The position numbers were made by a program, and so were the translations under genes. From Burkholderia plantarii (GTDB lineage Bacteria; Pseudomonadota; Gammaproteobacteria; Burkholderiales; Burkholderiaceae), in NCBI RefSeq assembly GCF_001411805.1, contig NZ_CP007212.1:1674001-1738000 (forward strand): DNA of 64,000 bases, in the 5' to 3' direction. Under the pieces are notes generated by a model, which worked only from the letters and a program-made list of their open reading frames with translations, was not told the origin of the DNA and ran no database searches. Below are positions 17,741 to 27,106 of this stretch, one piece after another. Each line of letters begins with the position of its first letter. Within the stretch, counting starts at the first letter, position 1.

Positions 17741-19053
17741 ATGAAACAACCCTTCTACAAGATTCTTATGTGCAGGTGCTGGCGGCGATTGCCGCGGGCA
17801 TCCTGCTCGGTCATCTGTATCCGCATCACGCGTTGGCGATGAAGCCGCTGGGCGATGCCTTCATCAAGCTGATACGCATGATCATCGGGCCGGTCATTTT
17901 CTGCACCGTGGTGACCGGCATCAGCAGCATGGGCGACCTCAAGAAGGTCGGGCGGGTCGGCGGGAAGGCACTGATCTATTTCGAGGTCGTCTCGTCCGTG
18001 GCGCTGGCGATCGGGCTGCTGTTCGGCCAGCTGCTTCATCCGGGAGACGGATTCAACGTCGCGATATCGTCGCTCGATTCGCGGGCGGTCGCGGGCTTCG
18101 TCAACCAGTCGGAACATCTCGATGGACTCGGCGGGTTCGTGCTCGGCATCATCCCGACGTCGTCTTTCGATGCGTTCGCCAAGGGCGACACGCTGCCGAT
18201 CCTGTTCGTATCGTTGATGTTCGGCATCGCGGTTTCCGCGGCCGGCGATCACGCCAAAGGGGTGACCGCGACGATCGAGAAGTTTTCCGCGGTGTTCTTT
18301 TCGCTGGTCAAGATCATCACCCAAGCCGCGCCGGCTGGCGCGTTCGGGGCGATCTCGTTTACCGTCGGGAAATACGGCATTGCGTCGCTGATACCGTTGT
18401 TCAAGCTGATCCTGACGTTTTACGTGACCGCGCTTGCGTTCGTTGCGATCGTGCTGGCGGCCGTCGCGAGATTGTCCGGCTTCAGCGTGTTTCGCCTCCT
18501 CGCGTATTTGAAGGAGGAGCTGTTCATCGTGCTCGGTACGAGCACGTCGGAGGCGGCGCTGCCGCAACTGATGGAGAAGCTGGAGCGGCTTGGCTGCTCG
18601 AAAGCGGTGGTCGGACTGGTGGTCCCGACGGGCTACTCGTTCAACCTCGACGGCGCCAATATTTACATGACGCTGGCGGTGCTGTTCCTTGCGCAGGCGA
18701 CGAATATCCATCTGACGACAGGGCAGGAGGCGACCTTGCTCGCCGTGAGGATGCTCACGTCCAAGGGTTCGAGCGCCGTCGTCGGCGCGGGCTTCGTCGC
18801 GCTGGCGGCGAGCCTCGCCGTGGTCCCGACGGTGCCGGTCGCGGCGATGGTGCTGATCCTCGGCATCGACCGCTTCATGGCCGAGTGCCGCTCGCTGGTC
18901 AACTTCATTGGCAACGCCGTGGCAGTTGTCGTCGTATCGGCGTGGGAAGGGGAACTCGACTGCTCGAAGATGAACGCCGTTCTGCACGGCGAGCGCAGTG
19001 TCGTCGTGACTGACGAAGACGTGACGTTCGTGCGGGCCGACGAAGCCGAATAA
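17741..19053 (+). pseudogene. dctA: C4-dicarboxylate/H+ symporter DctA with an early frameshift
   Basis: The body of the gene is a full DctA/SLC1-type transporter of about 437 residues, including the signature [19 protein letters not shown] and the [13 protein letters not shown] segment. The natural start MKQPFYKIL lies at 17741, but the next codons leave frame. Restoring one T near 17767-17768 would give [20 protein letters not shown]. As written, translation from ATG 17741 stops early. A shortened product could begin at GTG 17770 or from an upstream in-frame start, with an altered first few residues. Either a real mutation or a base-call error is possible. It follows the molybdenum enzyme operon by 88 bases. 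Confidence 0.8.
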
Positions 19054-19864
19054 AGGGAGGATCTGTGGAGGACCGACGATGGAAGTTGCCGGTCCGCGGG
19101 ACGCCGTTGCGCATATTGTCGCCTGGCGAACCCATCGAATGCACCTGAGACGACGGTCGCGGCGAGGGCGTATCTGAACCGCGTCAGGGCCTATTCGACC
19201 TGCGGGGCGTCGTCGCCGCGCCCCCAGTCGTGAAGCGCCGCGTCGTCAAGCGAGACGATTCTTCAATACGCATATCCGCGAAAATGGTGTTGCCACCGCC
19301 TTTCAGGTGCCGCTGGGCCGTGCGGCAGGAGAAACGGCGCCACTCCTCGTGGAAAGGGTTTACCTTTCGGCGTTGTAAAACTCGTTCCCGCCTCGGCTTT
19401 AATCGTTGGCTGGCACACAAAATGTGTGCCGCATGACGTGTAATTTGTCTTTCTTAAAACGCAGGTCCACCTAGTATGGACGCTATTCCGCCCTCCATTA
19501 AAGCGGTATGGCTTAAGATGCTTGGCTGTCATCTCCGCCCTGTCGTTGATCTCGGCATGCCGTCTCCGGTGCCCATGGGTGGAGAGCGCGGCCGTGCCGT
19601 GCGTCATGGCATGGCAAAAGGCTATGGAAGAGCGGAATTCCGCCGGTTGGCCTTTAAGTATGGAAAACAGAGGGATCCGATATAACGAATTATTGAAGGT
19701 AGTCCCTACTAGAGGGGTTGGCAAGCGTGACACGCACGAGTCCGTCACGGGTTATTTGACAAGGAACCGTCCGGGACGTAGCGGGCATGGCAGCACTCGC
19801 TTTCGTCGAGGACTGCGCAGTGCCCGACGCAACGGATCGCAAGCCAATGGGATGAGCAAGGGAC
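19054..19864. other. Long intergenic region with no supported gene
   Basis: Only short overlapping frames occur here and none resembles a protein. Two dyads are visible: GAAAGG-GTTTA-CCTTTC (19352-19368) and GGCACACA-AAA-TGTGTGCC (19412-19430), the latter with perfect 8-base arms. Neither is followed by a T-run, so they look more like operators than terminators. The second half is less GC-rich than the neighbouring genes and leads into the LuxR gene, so it probably contains that gene's promoter. Confidence 0.5.
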
Positions 19865-21010
19865 ATGACGTACCTCGATAACGGCCTGTCCAATCTGGTC
19901 GGCCGGCTATACGACGCCGCTCTCGATAGCAGTCAGTGGGCTGGGATGGCCTCCACGATCGCCAAGGCGTTCAACGGGAATAGTGCCGTCCTGAAGCTCC
20001 ATGACGGCACGAACGTGCAACTGCTGGAGATGACCGACAACCTTCATCTACCACAGGCGCGCCTGGACTGGGCAACCCACTGGCACCAGAATGACCTTTG
20101 GGTCCATCGCGCGGCGGCCCGCAGCGTTGAGACGATTTTCACGGACCGCGATCTCGTCACGCCTCGCGAGCAGCGTGAAAGCGGTTTCTATCGGGAGTGG
20201 CTGCGCGAACTCGACATCCATCATGTCGTTGGCACGCTGTTTCCTGTCGGTGGCGGCGCGCTCGGCGTGCTTGGTGTTCACCGGCCCAAAGCGGCGCGGC
20301 ATTTCAGTACCGGAGACCGCGCGCGCGCCGCATTCCTTCTTCCACATCTTCGGCGCGCCTTTCAGTTAAGTCAGCGCCTGTCTTCGATCCAGCACGATGT
20401 CGCGCAGGAGGCACTGAATCGCGTCGATATGGGCATCCTGGTCGCGAATCAATCGTGCCAAGTGCTGTACGCGAATGCGATGGCGGAGCATCTGTTTCGT
20501 TCGAGGCAAGCGATTCGTGTTCGCGCAGGACGCATCTGCCTTGATGACGACGCATTGCATGAGCGGCTGGTGCAGTTGATCCAGTCGTCGATATCAACCG
20601 CGTCGGGCTGGGCTGTTCCGCTAGGGCGCACGTTGAAGGTTCCATGTGCCGGTCGGTTGCCGTTGACATTGAGCGTCAGTCCATTAAAACCGAGTGGCCT
20701 GATCCAGACGGTTACACCGCTTGCCCTCGTGATGCTGCGCGATCCGGAATATCCGACAGCGAACGTACGCTGTCTGCAAGCGTTGTTCGGCTTAACTCCG
20801 ACCGAATCGGCCATCGCCGCCGACCTCGGGATGGGGCTTTCGCTCGATGGGATCGCGCAGCGCAAGGGTATCGGTATGGGCACGGTGCGGTCCCATCTGA
20901 AGCGAATCCTTGCCAAGACAGGCACAAACCGGCAGGCCGAGGTGGCGGTGCTCGTCGCGCGAAGCGTGGCGTTGCTCCGGTCGCCGGAGGAGAAAGTCTC
21001 TCCCAAATGA
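19865..21010 (+). CDS. LuxR-family transcriptional regulator (orphan)
   Basis: A 381-residue regulator with a C-terminal LuxR helix-turn-helix (about residues 305-365: LTPTESAIAADLGMGLSLDGIA and GTVRSHLKRILAKTGTNRQAE). The long N-terminus lacks the autoinducer-binding domain of quorum-sensing LuxR proteins and looks PAS/GAF-like. AAGGGAC precedes ATG 19865. No luxI is present. The next gene downstream is a lipoprotein gene 325 bases away, a possible target. The signal sensed is unknown. Confidence 0.85.
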   Translation: MTYLDNGLSNLVGRLYDAALDSSQWAGMASTIAKAFNGNSAVLKLHDGTNVQLLEMTDNLHLPQARLDWATHWHQNDLWVHRAAARSVETIFTDRDLVTPREQRESGFYREWLRELDIHHVVGTLFPVGGGALGVLGVHRPKAARHFSTGDRARAAFLLPHLRRAFQLSQRLSSIQHDVAQEALNRVDMGILVANQSCQVLYANAMAEHLFRSRQAIRVRAGRICLDDDALHERLVQLIQSSISTASGWAVPLGRTLKVPCAGRLPLTLSVSPLKPSGLIQTVTPLALVMLRDPEYPTANVRCLQALFGLTPTESAIAADLGMGLSLDGIAQRKGIGMGTVRSHLKRILAKTGTNRQAEVAVLVARSVALLRSPEEKVSPK

Positions 21011-21335
21011 GAGGCGACAGGTGTCTTTATCGTCGGTAATCTTTTGCCCGGTACGAAGAGCCTTTTCCGTCGTGTCCCGTCGACAGGTGCAAGGCTTCCA
21101 ACGTCCATGAACTCACTGGTAAGCGATACGTCGGTCCGATTTTCAAGTCATATGAAAAGGATTCCTTATCGAATGACCCGGCGTTCACACACGTGGCGTA
21201 CCTGATGTGTCTTGTGAGGTGAGGCACACCGTCGGAAAGACGTGAAGGGGGAAGGGTGCCGGACGCTGGATATTGTGTTTCCAGTGTTAGAGAGCAAGGA
21301 AATGCAGATTGACGATTGAATAAATAGGAATACTT
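21011..21335. other. Intergenic region upstream of lipoprotein gene
   Basis: I see no gene or convincing regulatory motif here. The composition is more AT-rich toward 21290-21330, in keeping with a promoter for the lipoprotein gene at 21336. Confidence 0.4.
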
Positions 21336-22853
21336 ATGAAACCAATTACATGGATGCTGATGGCCGCCTGCCTCTCGCTTACCGCGTGTGGCGGCGATGA
21401 TGCTTCGACGATAGGCAGTGCCTCGTCGTCCGGCCCCTCATCTCCTGGAGGTGGTGGAAATGCCGGAGGCGGCAATACGGGTGGGAATACGGGTGGTGGA
21501 AATACGGGCGGCAGTACGTCTCAGACACAGGCGGGTTGGAGCCAAGCCGTCGCACTCGACGGCAAGACGCTCGCTTTCGAGCCTAGCACGACGATCGATG
21601 GGAGCGGCGATACCCTTGTGACGTGGATGACCAACGGTCCCTCGGGCGCGGGTGGCAACGAGATGTGGGGCGCGCGGTATGTACCCGGCGCAGGCTGGAG
21701 CACCGCAACGCGGCTCGATACCGGTGATGGAACGCACCCGATGACCGGACCGGGCACCATTCAACCGCAATTGGTCGGCAATGCCGCAGGCCAAGCGGTC
21801 GCGTTCTGGACCGAATGGATGCCCGGTCCGAACATGTACGCGCTGTGGGCACGCCCGTTCAGCCCAGGTAGCGGATGGGGAACGCCGTACGAAGTGGCGC
21901 CGGACGTCACGAGTTCGACCTACACGGCCGGTATCGACGGACAGGGCAATGCCCTTGTCGCGTTCCCGCAGTCGATCAGCCTTCTCGATTCCCGTATCGC
22001 GTGGGTGCGATATACGCCGGATGGAACGTGGTCGCCTACCACGCAGATTCAGATGCCAGTGCAAACCGGACCGGGAGCCGTGACGGGGGATACCACCAAC
22101 TTGCGGCCCATGATCTCGGTCCTCTCCTCTGGTCGCGCCGTACTCGCGTGGGGACAAACCAACGGCACACAATCGGCCATCTGGACGGCGACCTATGACG
22201 CAACCAACGGTTGGACGAACGTCAACCCGGCCGTGACGAACACGAGCCTGTTCACGGACATCGATGCACCAACAGCCGGCATGGATGCGAAGGGCAACCT
22301 CACGCTCGTGTGGGGGCAGATAGACGTCGCCAACGGGAAGATCATGACCACCACCATGTCCCAGCGTTACATGGCGGGCACGGGATGGCAGACCGCGAAG
22401 CAAGTTGCGCCGGAGATCACGGAAGCGTCGGGCTTCATCGCCAAACCGATGTTGGCTGTCAGCGAGAACGGCGCGGCCGGCGTCATGTGGGCGGAGGGGG
22501 GAGCCGTTCTGAAAGCGAGCGTGGCGGACACCGATGGAAATTGGGGCCCGCTGCAGACGCTCACGGAGCATCTGAATTCGTCGGCGGGACAGCTTCCGCC
22601 GATCGTGATCGATGGCGCGGGTAACGTTACCGCCGCCTGGCAGGACATGGGGACGTCGAATTCATCGGACGTCATCGCGAGTAGCTATCGCAATGGGGCG
22701 TGGACTGCGACGACGTTCGGTCAGGACCCACAGTCGTCATCGTGGCCTGCGCTTGCCGTCAACGCCGCCGGCTCGATGGCGCTCGTCTGGCAAAACGACA
22801 ATCTGAACGTCGGTCCCCAACTGCAAACCAGTTTTTACACCCCGGGACACTAA
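21336..22853 (+). CDS. Outer-membrane-type lipoprotein with repeat (propeller-like) body
   Basis: A 505-residue lipoprotein. The signal peptide ends in the lipobox LTAC with Cys near residue 18. A low-complexity linker follows (about 24-62, Ser then Gly/Asn/Thr repeats of the GGGNTGG kind). The body contains recurring units of the form W..Y.....GW....., with phrases such as DGSGDTLVTWMTN, GQGNALVAFPQS, AKGNLTLVWGQ and GAGNVTAAWQD roughly every 50-70 residues. The regular repeat spacing suggests a beta-propeller facing the periplasm or exterior. The function is unknown; binding to a surface or polymer partner is plausible. Confidence 0.78.
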   Translation: MKPITWMLMAACLSLTACGGDDASTIGSASSSGPSSPGGGGNAGGGNTGGNTGGGNTGGSTSQTQAGWSQAVALDGKTLAFEPSTTIDGSGDTLVTWMTNGPSGAGGNEMWGARYVPGAGWSTATRLDTGDGTHPMTGPGTIQPQLVGNAAGQAVAFWTEWMPGPNMYALWARPFSPGSGWGTPYEVAPDVTSSTYTAGIDGQGNALVAFPQSISLLDSRIAWVRYTPDGTWSPTTQIQMPVQTGPGAVTGDTTNLRPMISVLSSGRAVLAWGQTNGTQSAIWTATYDATNGWTNVNPAVTNTSLFTDIDAPTAGMDAKGNLTLVWGQIDVANGKIMTTTMSQRYMAGTGWQTAKQVAPEITEASGFIAKPMLAVSENGAAGVMWAEGGAVLKASVADTDGNWGPLQTLTEHLNSSAGQLPPIVIDGAGNVTAAWQDMGTSNSSDVIASSYRNGAWTATTFGQDPQSSSWPALAVNAAGSMALVWQNDNLNVGPQLQTSFYTPGH

Positions 22854-22988
22854 CCGACCACGCGAACCTGCTGCTGTCCGCGGGAGCGACGGCGGCGGGT
22901 GTGTTTGTACGTTGCTGCTGGACTAGCGCGTGTTCGTCCGAGCGCGCGAATGCCGCGTCGCAAGGTATGTCGATTCAAGGAAAACATC

Positions 22989-23420
22989 ATGTTTCGCAAA
23001 GCCGTATGTATCAGCCTCTGTGTTGGGATGGCCGCCTGTGCCGGTATGGGTGATAACGATGCCAATCATCCTTCCCCCTTCGACAGCGCCTATCTCAAGT
23101 CCCACGTCATTCCAGGCAAGACCACTGAAAGCGACATCGCCCAAATGTTCGGCGAACCCTTCCAGAAGCAGAGCTTCCCGCAACTGGGTAAAGACATGTG
23201 GGTGTACTCCAACCTCCATACGTCGGGTCAGCGGAGCCGGTTTTTGTCGATGGCGGGCATGGCCGCTGGCTTGATTCCCGGCGCCGGGATGCTTGCCCAG
23301 GCGACCAACGCCGGACAGATGGTGGATGCCACGTCGGGGCCGACAAAAACCAAGACGATGCAGTTCGAATTCAACAACAGCAACCACACGGTCAGGAGCT
23401 GGTTCGGCGACGTACAGTAA
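22989..23420 (+). CDS. Small lipoprotein, SmpA/BamE-like
   Basis: A 143-residue protein starting MFRKAVCISLCVGMAACAG, with a lipobox-like GMAAC. The mature part contains VIPGKTTESDIAQMFGEPFQK, the pattern of SmpA/BamE and related lipoproteins (a GxTxxxVxxxLGxP-like hairpin), then a Gly/Ala-rich hydrophobic stretch (about 80-110). It is on the same strand as the preceding large lipoprotein gene, 135 bases away. ATG 22989 is chosen because the signal peptide begins there. The partner is unknown. Confidence 0.72.
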   Translation: MFRKAVCISLCVGMAACAGMGDNDANHPSPFDSAYLKSHVIPGKTTESDIAQMFGEPFQKQSFPQLGKDMWVYSNLHTSGQRSRFLSMAGMAAGLIPGAGMLAQATNAGQMVDATSGPTKTKTMQFEFNNSNHTVRSWFGDVQ

Positions 23421-23625
23421 AACGAACCTTCGGGACGAACAGGTCGCCGCGACGTGTTGAGTATTGTGGCGTGTACGGCGACATGAAACTTCGGGAGGCG
23501 GTCAGGACATGATCAGGCTGAGAGTATCGGCAAGGCAGGTATCGACAGCACGCATCCGGCGTGCTTGTTGTGCAGGCTTTTATGATCGTGGCGTCGAGAC
23601 CGGTATCGAGTAGCGGTGAAGCGCG

Positions 23626-24684
23626 ATGGTCTTGCACACTCCCTTGTATTCCTATCGATTCACTACGTTGAGCGTGCCAGAAAGTGAACGTCTCGACGCA
23701 TGGGCCGCGGCGCTCTCGCTGTGCGATTACGATCTGCCGACCGACGCCACGGTGCCGTTCGATGCCGAATTCTACGCAATGCGCTTTGGGCCATTCGTGC
23801 TGACGTCGCAACGTTGGGTTCGGCCAGAGCCTCCTGTGTCTTATCGAGCGAGTCGAAGCACACGAAAAATCCTGGCCGACGGACTGGACTATTTTCACCT
23901 GATGTTTCAAGTGACGGGCAGCGTGGTGGGGGAGTGTGGCTCTCGGCAAGTTCGGGCCCAAGTAGGTCCACTGTGCGTGTTGGATATGAGTCTGCCGTTC
24001 GACTACGTCGTGACCGCCGGGGATGTCATCGGTTTGCTGATTCGCCGCGATGTACTCCAGGCGCTGGATCTGCATCAAGGCGACGACATTATCGATCCGA
24101 CGATGGGCGTCATCCTTGCCGAGTATCTATTCATCCTCCGGGACAACATGTACAAACTCAGTGTCGGCGATGTCCCGTACATCGCGCGGGCCACCAACGC
24201 CCTTCTGCATGCGGCGTTGATGCGTTCCAGCGAGGCGCTGCCGGACGACCTTTCCGGGGCCGATCTCGCGCTGATTCGCCGTGCCCGACAATTCATGGAA
24301 GTAAATCTGCAACGGGCAGATTTGACGCCTGAAAAGATCAGCGATGCTATCGGCATCTCGCGTGCCAAGCTATACCGACTTTTTCAGGGTTGTGGGGGCG
24401 TCATGCGCCAGGTTCAAAGGAGACGTTTGGCTCGTGCCTATGATGCCCTGACGGACCCGGATGTACCGAAACAGCGCATTGCTCAGGTAGCCCGTTGTCA
24501 CGGTTTCATGGATGAAAAATACTTCAGTCGGATTTTCCGGGCGACGTTTGGCTGCACGCCACGGGAAGCCATGGAACGTCGACGCGCAGCGCGACTTCAG
24601 CCGCGCGAATCGACGTCGCGAATATTGGGTCCGTCGTTTGTTCAATGGCTCAAAGCAGACGAAGCTATGTCGCATTGTTTTTGA
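23626..24684 (+). CDS. AraC-family transcriptional regulator
   Basis: A 352-residue regulator with an AraC_binding_2-like N-terminal domain (about 10-190) and a C-terminal double helix-turn-helix (about 220-325: ISDAIGISRAKLYRLFQ and VARCHGFMDEKYFSRIFRATFGCTP). No clear operon partner is present. Its 3' end lies close to the edge of the IS5 remnant, and the last 15-20 residues may have been changed by that rearrangement. The signal and targets are unknown. Confidence 0.85.
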   Translation: MVLHTPLYSYRFTTLSVPESERLDAWAAALSLCDYDLPTDATVPFDAEFYAMRFGPFVLTSQRWVRPEPPVSYRASRSTRKILADGLDYFHLMFQVTGSVVGECGSRQVRAQVGPLCVLDMSLPFDYVVTAGDVIGLLIRRDVLQALDLHQGDDIIDPTMGVILAEYLFILRDNMYKLSVGDVPYIARATNALLHAALMRSSEALPDDLSGADLALIRRARQFMEVNLQRADLTPEKISDAIGISRAKLYRLFQGCGGVMRQVQRRRLARAYDALTDPDVPKQRIAQVARCHGFMDEKYFSRIFRATFGCTPREAMERRRAARLQPRESTSRILGPSFVQWLKADEAMSHCF

Positions 24685-24739
24685 ATTTGACGATGATTAT
24701 CGAATGGAAGGGGCGGCGGTGAGGTCCCGAACTGCCTGG

Positions 24740-25252
24740 TGGCCGGTCGTCGTCGCTACCCTCTTTGCGACGGATGCTCTTGTGGCTGGCCCCGACCTGA
24801 ATCAGTGTGCCATCGACGCTGAAATGTTCGCCCGACAGCAGGCCCCGTTTCCGCGCCGTTTCCACCGTCGCGTTGAACAGCTCCGTCACCGCGTCGAATT
24901 TCAGTAGCCGATCCCGGTTCTTGCTGAACACCGAGTGGTTTCAAACCGCATCCTCGATCGACAGGCCTACGAACCACCGAAACAGCAGGTTGTACGAGAT
25001 CTGCTCGACCAGTGGCCGCTCGCTGTTGTACAGCACCTGCAACCGCATCGCCCGCATCAGTTTCTCAGGCGCGATGCTCGGTCGGCCCCCCTTCACGTCG
25101 ACTTCGCACATCGCCGAGAACTTCGCATCCATCTTCGACCGTGCTTTGTTCAGCCGAGTCCGGATCTGGCGCAGCGGATGCGCCTGCGGAACAAATTCCT
25201 CCAGCCTCACCGTGCTGAACAACGATTCGTTGTAACCGTCCGCGCCTCGCAT
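24740..25252 (-). pseudogene. IS5-family transposase, truncated and with an in-frame stop
   Basis: Translation from ATG 25252 gives SLFSTVRLEEFVPQAHPLR and GGRPSIAPEKLMRAMRLQVL, then FRWFVGLSIEDAV, followed by TGA at 24941-24943 (codon 104). The same frame continues with NHSVFSKNRDRLLKFDAV and GEHFSVDGTLIQ. In relatives a Trp stands at the stop position, so a TGG to TGA change is the likely cause. The frame then loses similarity near 24740. The gene is inactive. Confidence 0.85.
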
Positions 25253-25275
25253 CCGCCTGCTCTTCCTTGATCCCG
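24740..25275 (-). mobile_element. IS5-family insertion sequence remnant
   Basis: The block encodes the N-terminal part of an IS5-type transposase on the minus strand. The region beyond the first Asp of the DDE triad is missing, so the 3' half of the element is lost at about 24740. Exact ends and target duplications could not be identified; the boundaries are approximate. Confidence 0.75.
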
Positions 25276-25777
25276 GGAGCCTACATCGTGCAGGACGGAC
25301 CGACGTATTTCAACGATCTGTTAGACCACTACATTCGCGCTGATCAGGTGGCTGAAAACCCGACCGGCCCGGCCCCGACGTTAAATGGCAGATTCGATGC
25401 GGACCAAGGCGAGATGAGGTTTTTATCGCGCACCGGGTGGAAGCAAAACCGTCACGTCGGCGTCGAGTAGCCCCGTCACGTCGGGGCCGCCGCAGTGACA
25501 CACAACCGGCCTACGGTGCCCGGCGTCCTTTTGGGAGACTGCTCTCAATGTTCTCAAGAATGCGATTCTCCGGTAAGCCCAGGCGGGTTCGGCTGGGGCA
25601 TCTTCAGAAGTATCGCTTGCGTCATTGAGATTTCGTCTAAATCGCTTCGATGCCGAATGGGAATAATTTTCAAAAACAGAATTTCTTTGGAAAAAAATTT
25701 CAGATCATTCAGGCGATAATTGCACGAGATCAAGCCCGCATTGGCTGGTTTTTTGAAGAATTGAGAAGGGAGCCCTT
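25276..25777. other. Intergenic region downstream of IS5 remnant, AT-rich toward its end
   Basis: No gene can be supported. A GC hairpin GCCCCG-TCACGT-CGGGGC lies at 25470-25487 without a T-run. From about 25620 the sequence becomes clearly AT-richer and contains the probable promoter of the small membrane protein gene at 25778. Confidence 0.4.
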
Positions 25778-25981
25778 GTGAAATCAGAAAATACCCATCT
25801 GACGCAACGCCGATTGTTCGGCATTTTATTGGGATTTCAAGCTTCGATTCTCGCTGCGGTGGCCGTTCACCTCTTTTTTCATACGCCGGATAGACAATTC
25901 GCAACGTTCATCACGATATACGCGCCCACCTACTGGGTTATCGCGTTTGCCTTCCATCTAATACATAAATATCGACAGTGA
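25778..25981 (+). CDS. Small membrane protein
   Basis: A 67-residue protein with a GTG start preceded by GAAGGGA at good spacing. Two hydrophobic helices (about residues 13-33 and 43-60) are joined by a short polar loop, and the C-terminus is basic. I do not recognise the family. It lies 61 bases upstream of a methyltransferase gene on the same strand, and the two may be co-transcribed. Confidence 0.6.
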   Translation: MKSENTHLTQRRLFGILLGFQASILAAVAVHLFFHTPDRQFATFITIYAPTYWVIAFAFHLIHKYRQ

Positions 25982-26042
25982 CGATTGCGCCGACGGTTGG
26001 CCGTGGTTTGCAATTTTCAATTACAACGGATAAGGAGTTGCA

Positions 26043-26738
26043 TTGCCTGAAAATGATTATGATTCGTTTGCTGCGGCGTATGGCGCTGACAACGAAGCGA
26101 ATGCCTGGAACGCTTTCTACGAACGACCCGCGATCCTTTCGATGGCCGGAGAAGTCGCCAATCTTCGCGTGCTCGATGCGGGGTGCGGCGGTGGAGCGCA
26201 TGCAGCGGCACTCGTTGAAAAAGGCGCGAACCTCACCGGCATCGACTCGAGCGCGGGGTTGTTGAACATCGCTCGGAGCCGCCTGAAAGGGCGCGCGTCG
26301 CTGATCCTGGCGAACCTGAACGAGCCGCTACCGTTTGCCGGGGAGGCTTTCGATCTGATTCTGGCGTCGCTCGTCATGCATTATCTACCGGACTGGTCGC
26401 TGCCGCTTTCGGAGTTCAATCGAGTGTTATCAAGAGGAGGTCGACTGATCTTTTCCACCCACCATCCGTTCATGGATCATGAACTGGCAGGTCGCGAAAA
26501 TTACTTCGAAACATATAGCTTTACGGACACATGGCAGCGTGGCGGAAAGGACATCGCGATGCGGTTCTGGCATCGGCCACTCCATGCCATGGTCGACTCA
26601 TTGGCGGTGGCCGGGTTTCATATCCAGACGCTGAGAGAGCCACAGCCCGATCCCCGCGCCCGCACTCATTTCCCGCACGCATACGAAAGCCTGAGTACGA
26701 AGCCGCGATTTATTTTTTTCTCGGCGATGAAGTCATGA
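26043..26738 (+). CDS. Class I SAM-dependent methyltransferase
   Basis: A 231-residue methyltransferase with SAM motif I VLDAGCGGGAHA (about 43-54), the acidic residue of motif II in GIDSS, and LPFAGEAFDLILASLVMHYLPDW for motifs post-II/IV. The start is TTG 26043, with AAGGAG (26032-26037) five bases before it; no ATG fits as well. This is the UbiE/SmtA-like small-molecule type. The acceptor is unknown. It follows the small membrane protein gene. Confidence 0.83.
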   Translation: MPENDYDSFAAAYGADNEANAWNAFYERPAILSMAGEVANLRVLDAGCGGGAHAAALVEKGANLTGIDSSAGLLNIARSRLKGRASLILANLNEPLPFAGEAFDLILASLVMHYLPDWSLPLSEFNRVLSRGGRLIFSTHHPFMDHELAGRENYFETYSFTDTWQRGGKDIAMRFWHRPLHAMVDSLAVAGFHIQTLREPQPDPRARTHFPHAYESLSTKPRFIFFSAMKS

Positions 26739-27106
26739 CCCGCCGCTCATTGCGAGTGGGGCAAGGCCGGTTTCGAATATTGAAAAATAAATCTGTCGAA
26801 ATCGTGATTTCCGGAACGTTGCGCCACGGCCGTTCATGGTCTCACCGTGCCGCACCTTGAGTTGAAGTCAAAACTGGTGTCTCGCGGAGTTGGGGCGGGA
26901 GGTTGCAGGCGGTGGAGGTCAGCCCCCCGACGCGCCATCCCATCCCCCTGATCTAAAATTCAGATCATGATAATTTGGCGAGGCTTCCTCCCGCATCGGG
27001 CGATGCCTAGCATCGTCGTCACGCTACGGTGGCACGCATCGAGCGCCGCGCGGCCGGAGCGAGCATCCGGTCGAAGCACACTGGCTGATACCGATCTGGA
27101 GACTGG
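26739..27106. other. Intergenic region carrying an operator-like repeat ahead of the ABC importer
   Basis: No gene is seen. The region includes the TGATC-N9-GATCA repeat at 26949-26967, described separately, and probably the promoter of the ABC transporter operon. Confidence 0.5.
26949..26967. promoter_or_regulatory. LysR-type operator TGATC-N9-GATCA (site 1, ABC operon)
   Basis: TGATC (26949-26953) and GATCA (26963-26967) flank nine bases TAAAATTCA. The core ATC-N9-GAT is the classical LysR recognition pattern. It ends 139 bases before the ATG of the substrate-binding protein gene. The same repeat occurs at 33924, 36087 and 41318, and the spacer at 36087 also contains AAAATT. Binding by the LysR protein encoded at 34035 is inferred. 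Confidence 0.6.

Noticed and set aside
19865..21010. Quorum-sensing LuxR receptor
   Set aside because: The N-terminus lacks the autoinducer-binding domain pattern and no luxI gene is present, so it is described as an orphan LuxR-type regulator.
25267..25470. Short open frame (67 codons) downstream of the IS5 remnant
   Set aside because: No ribosome-binding site, no family resemblance, and it runs into a GC hairpin; probably chance.
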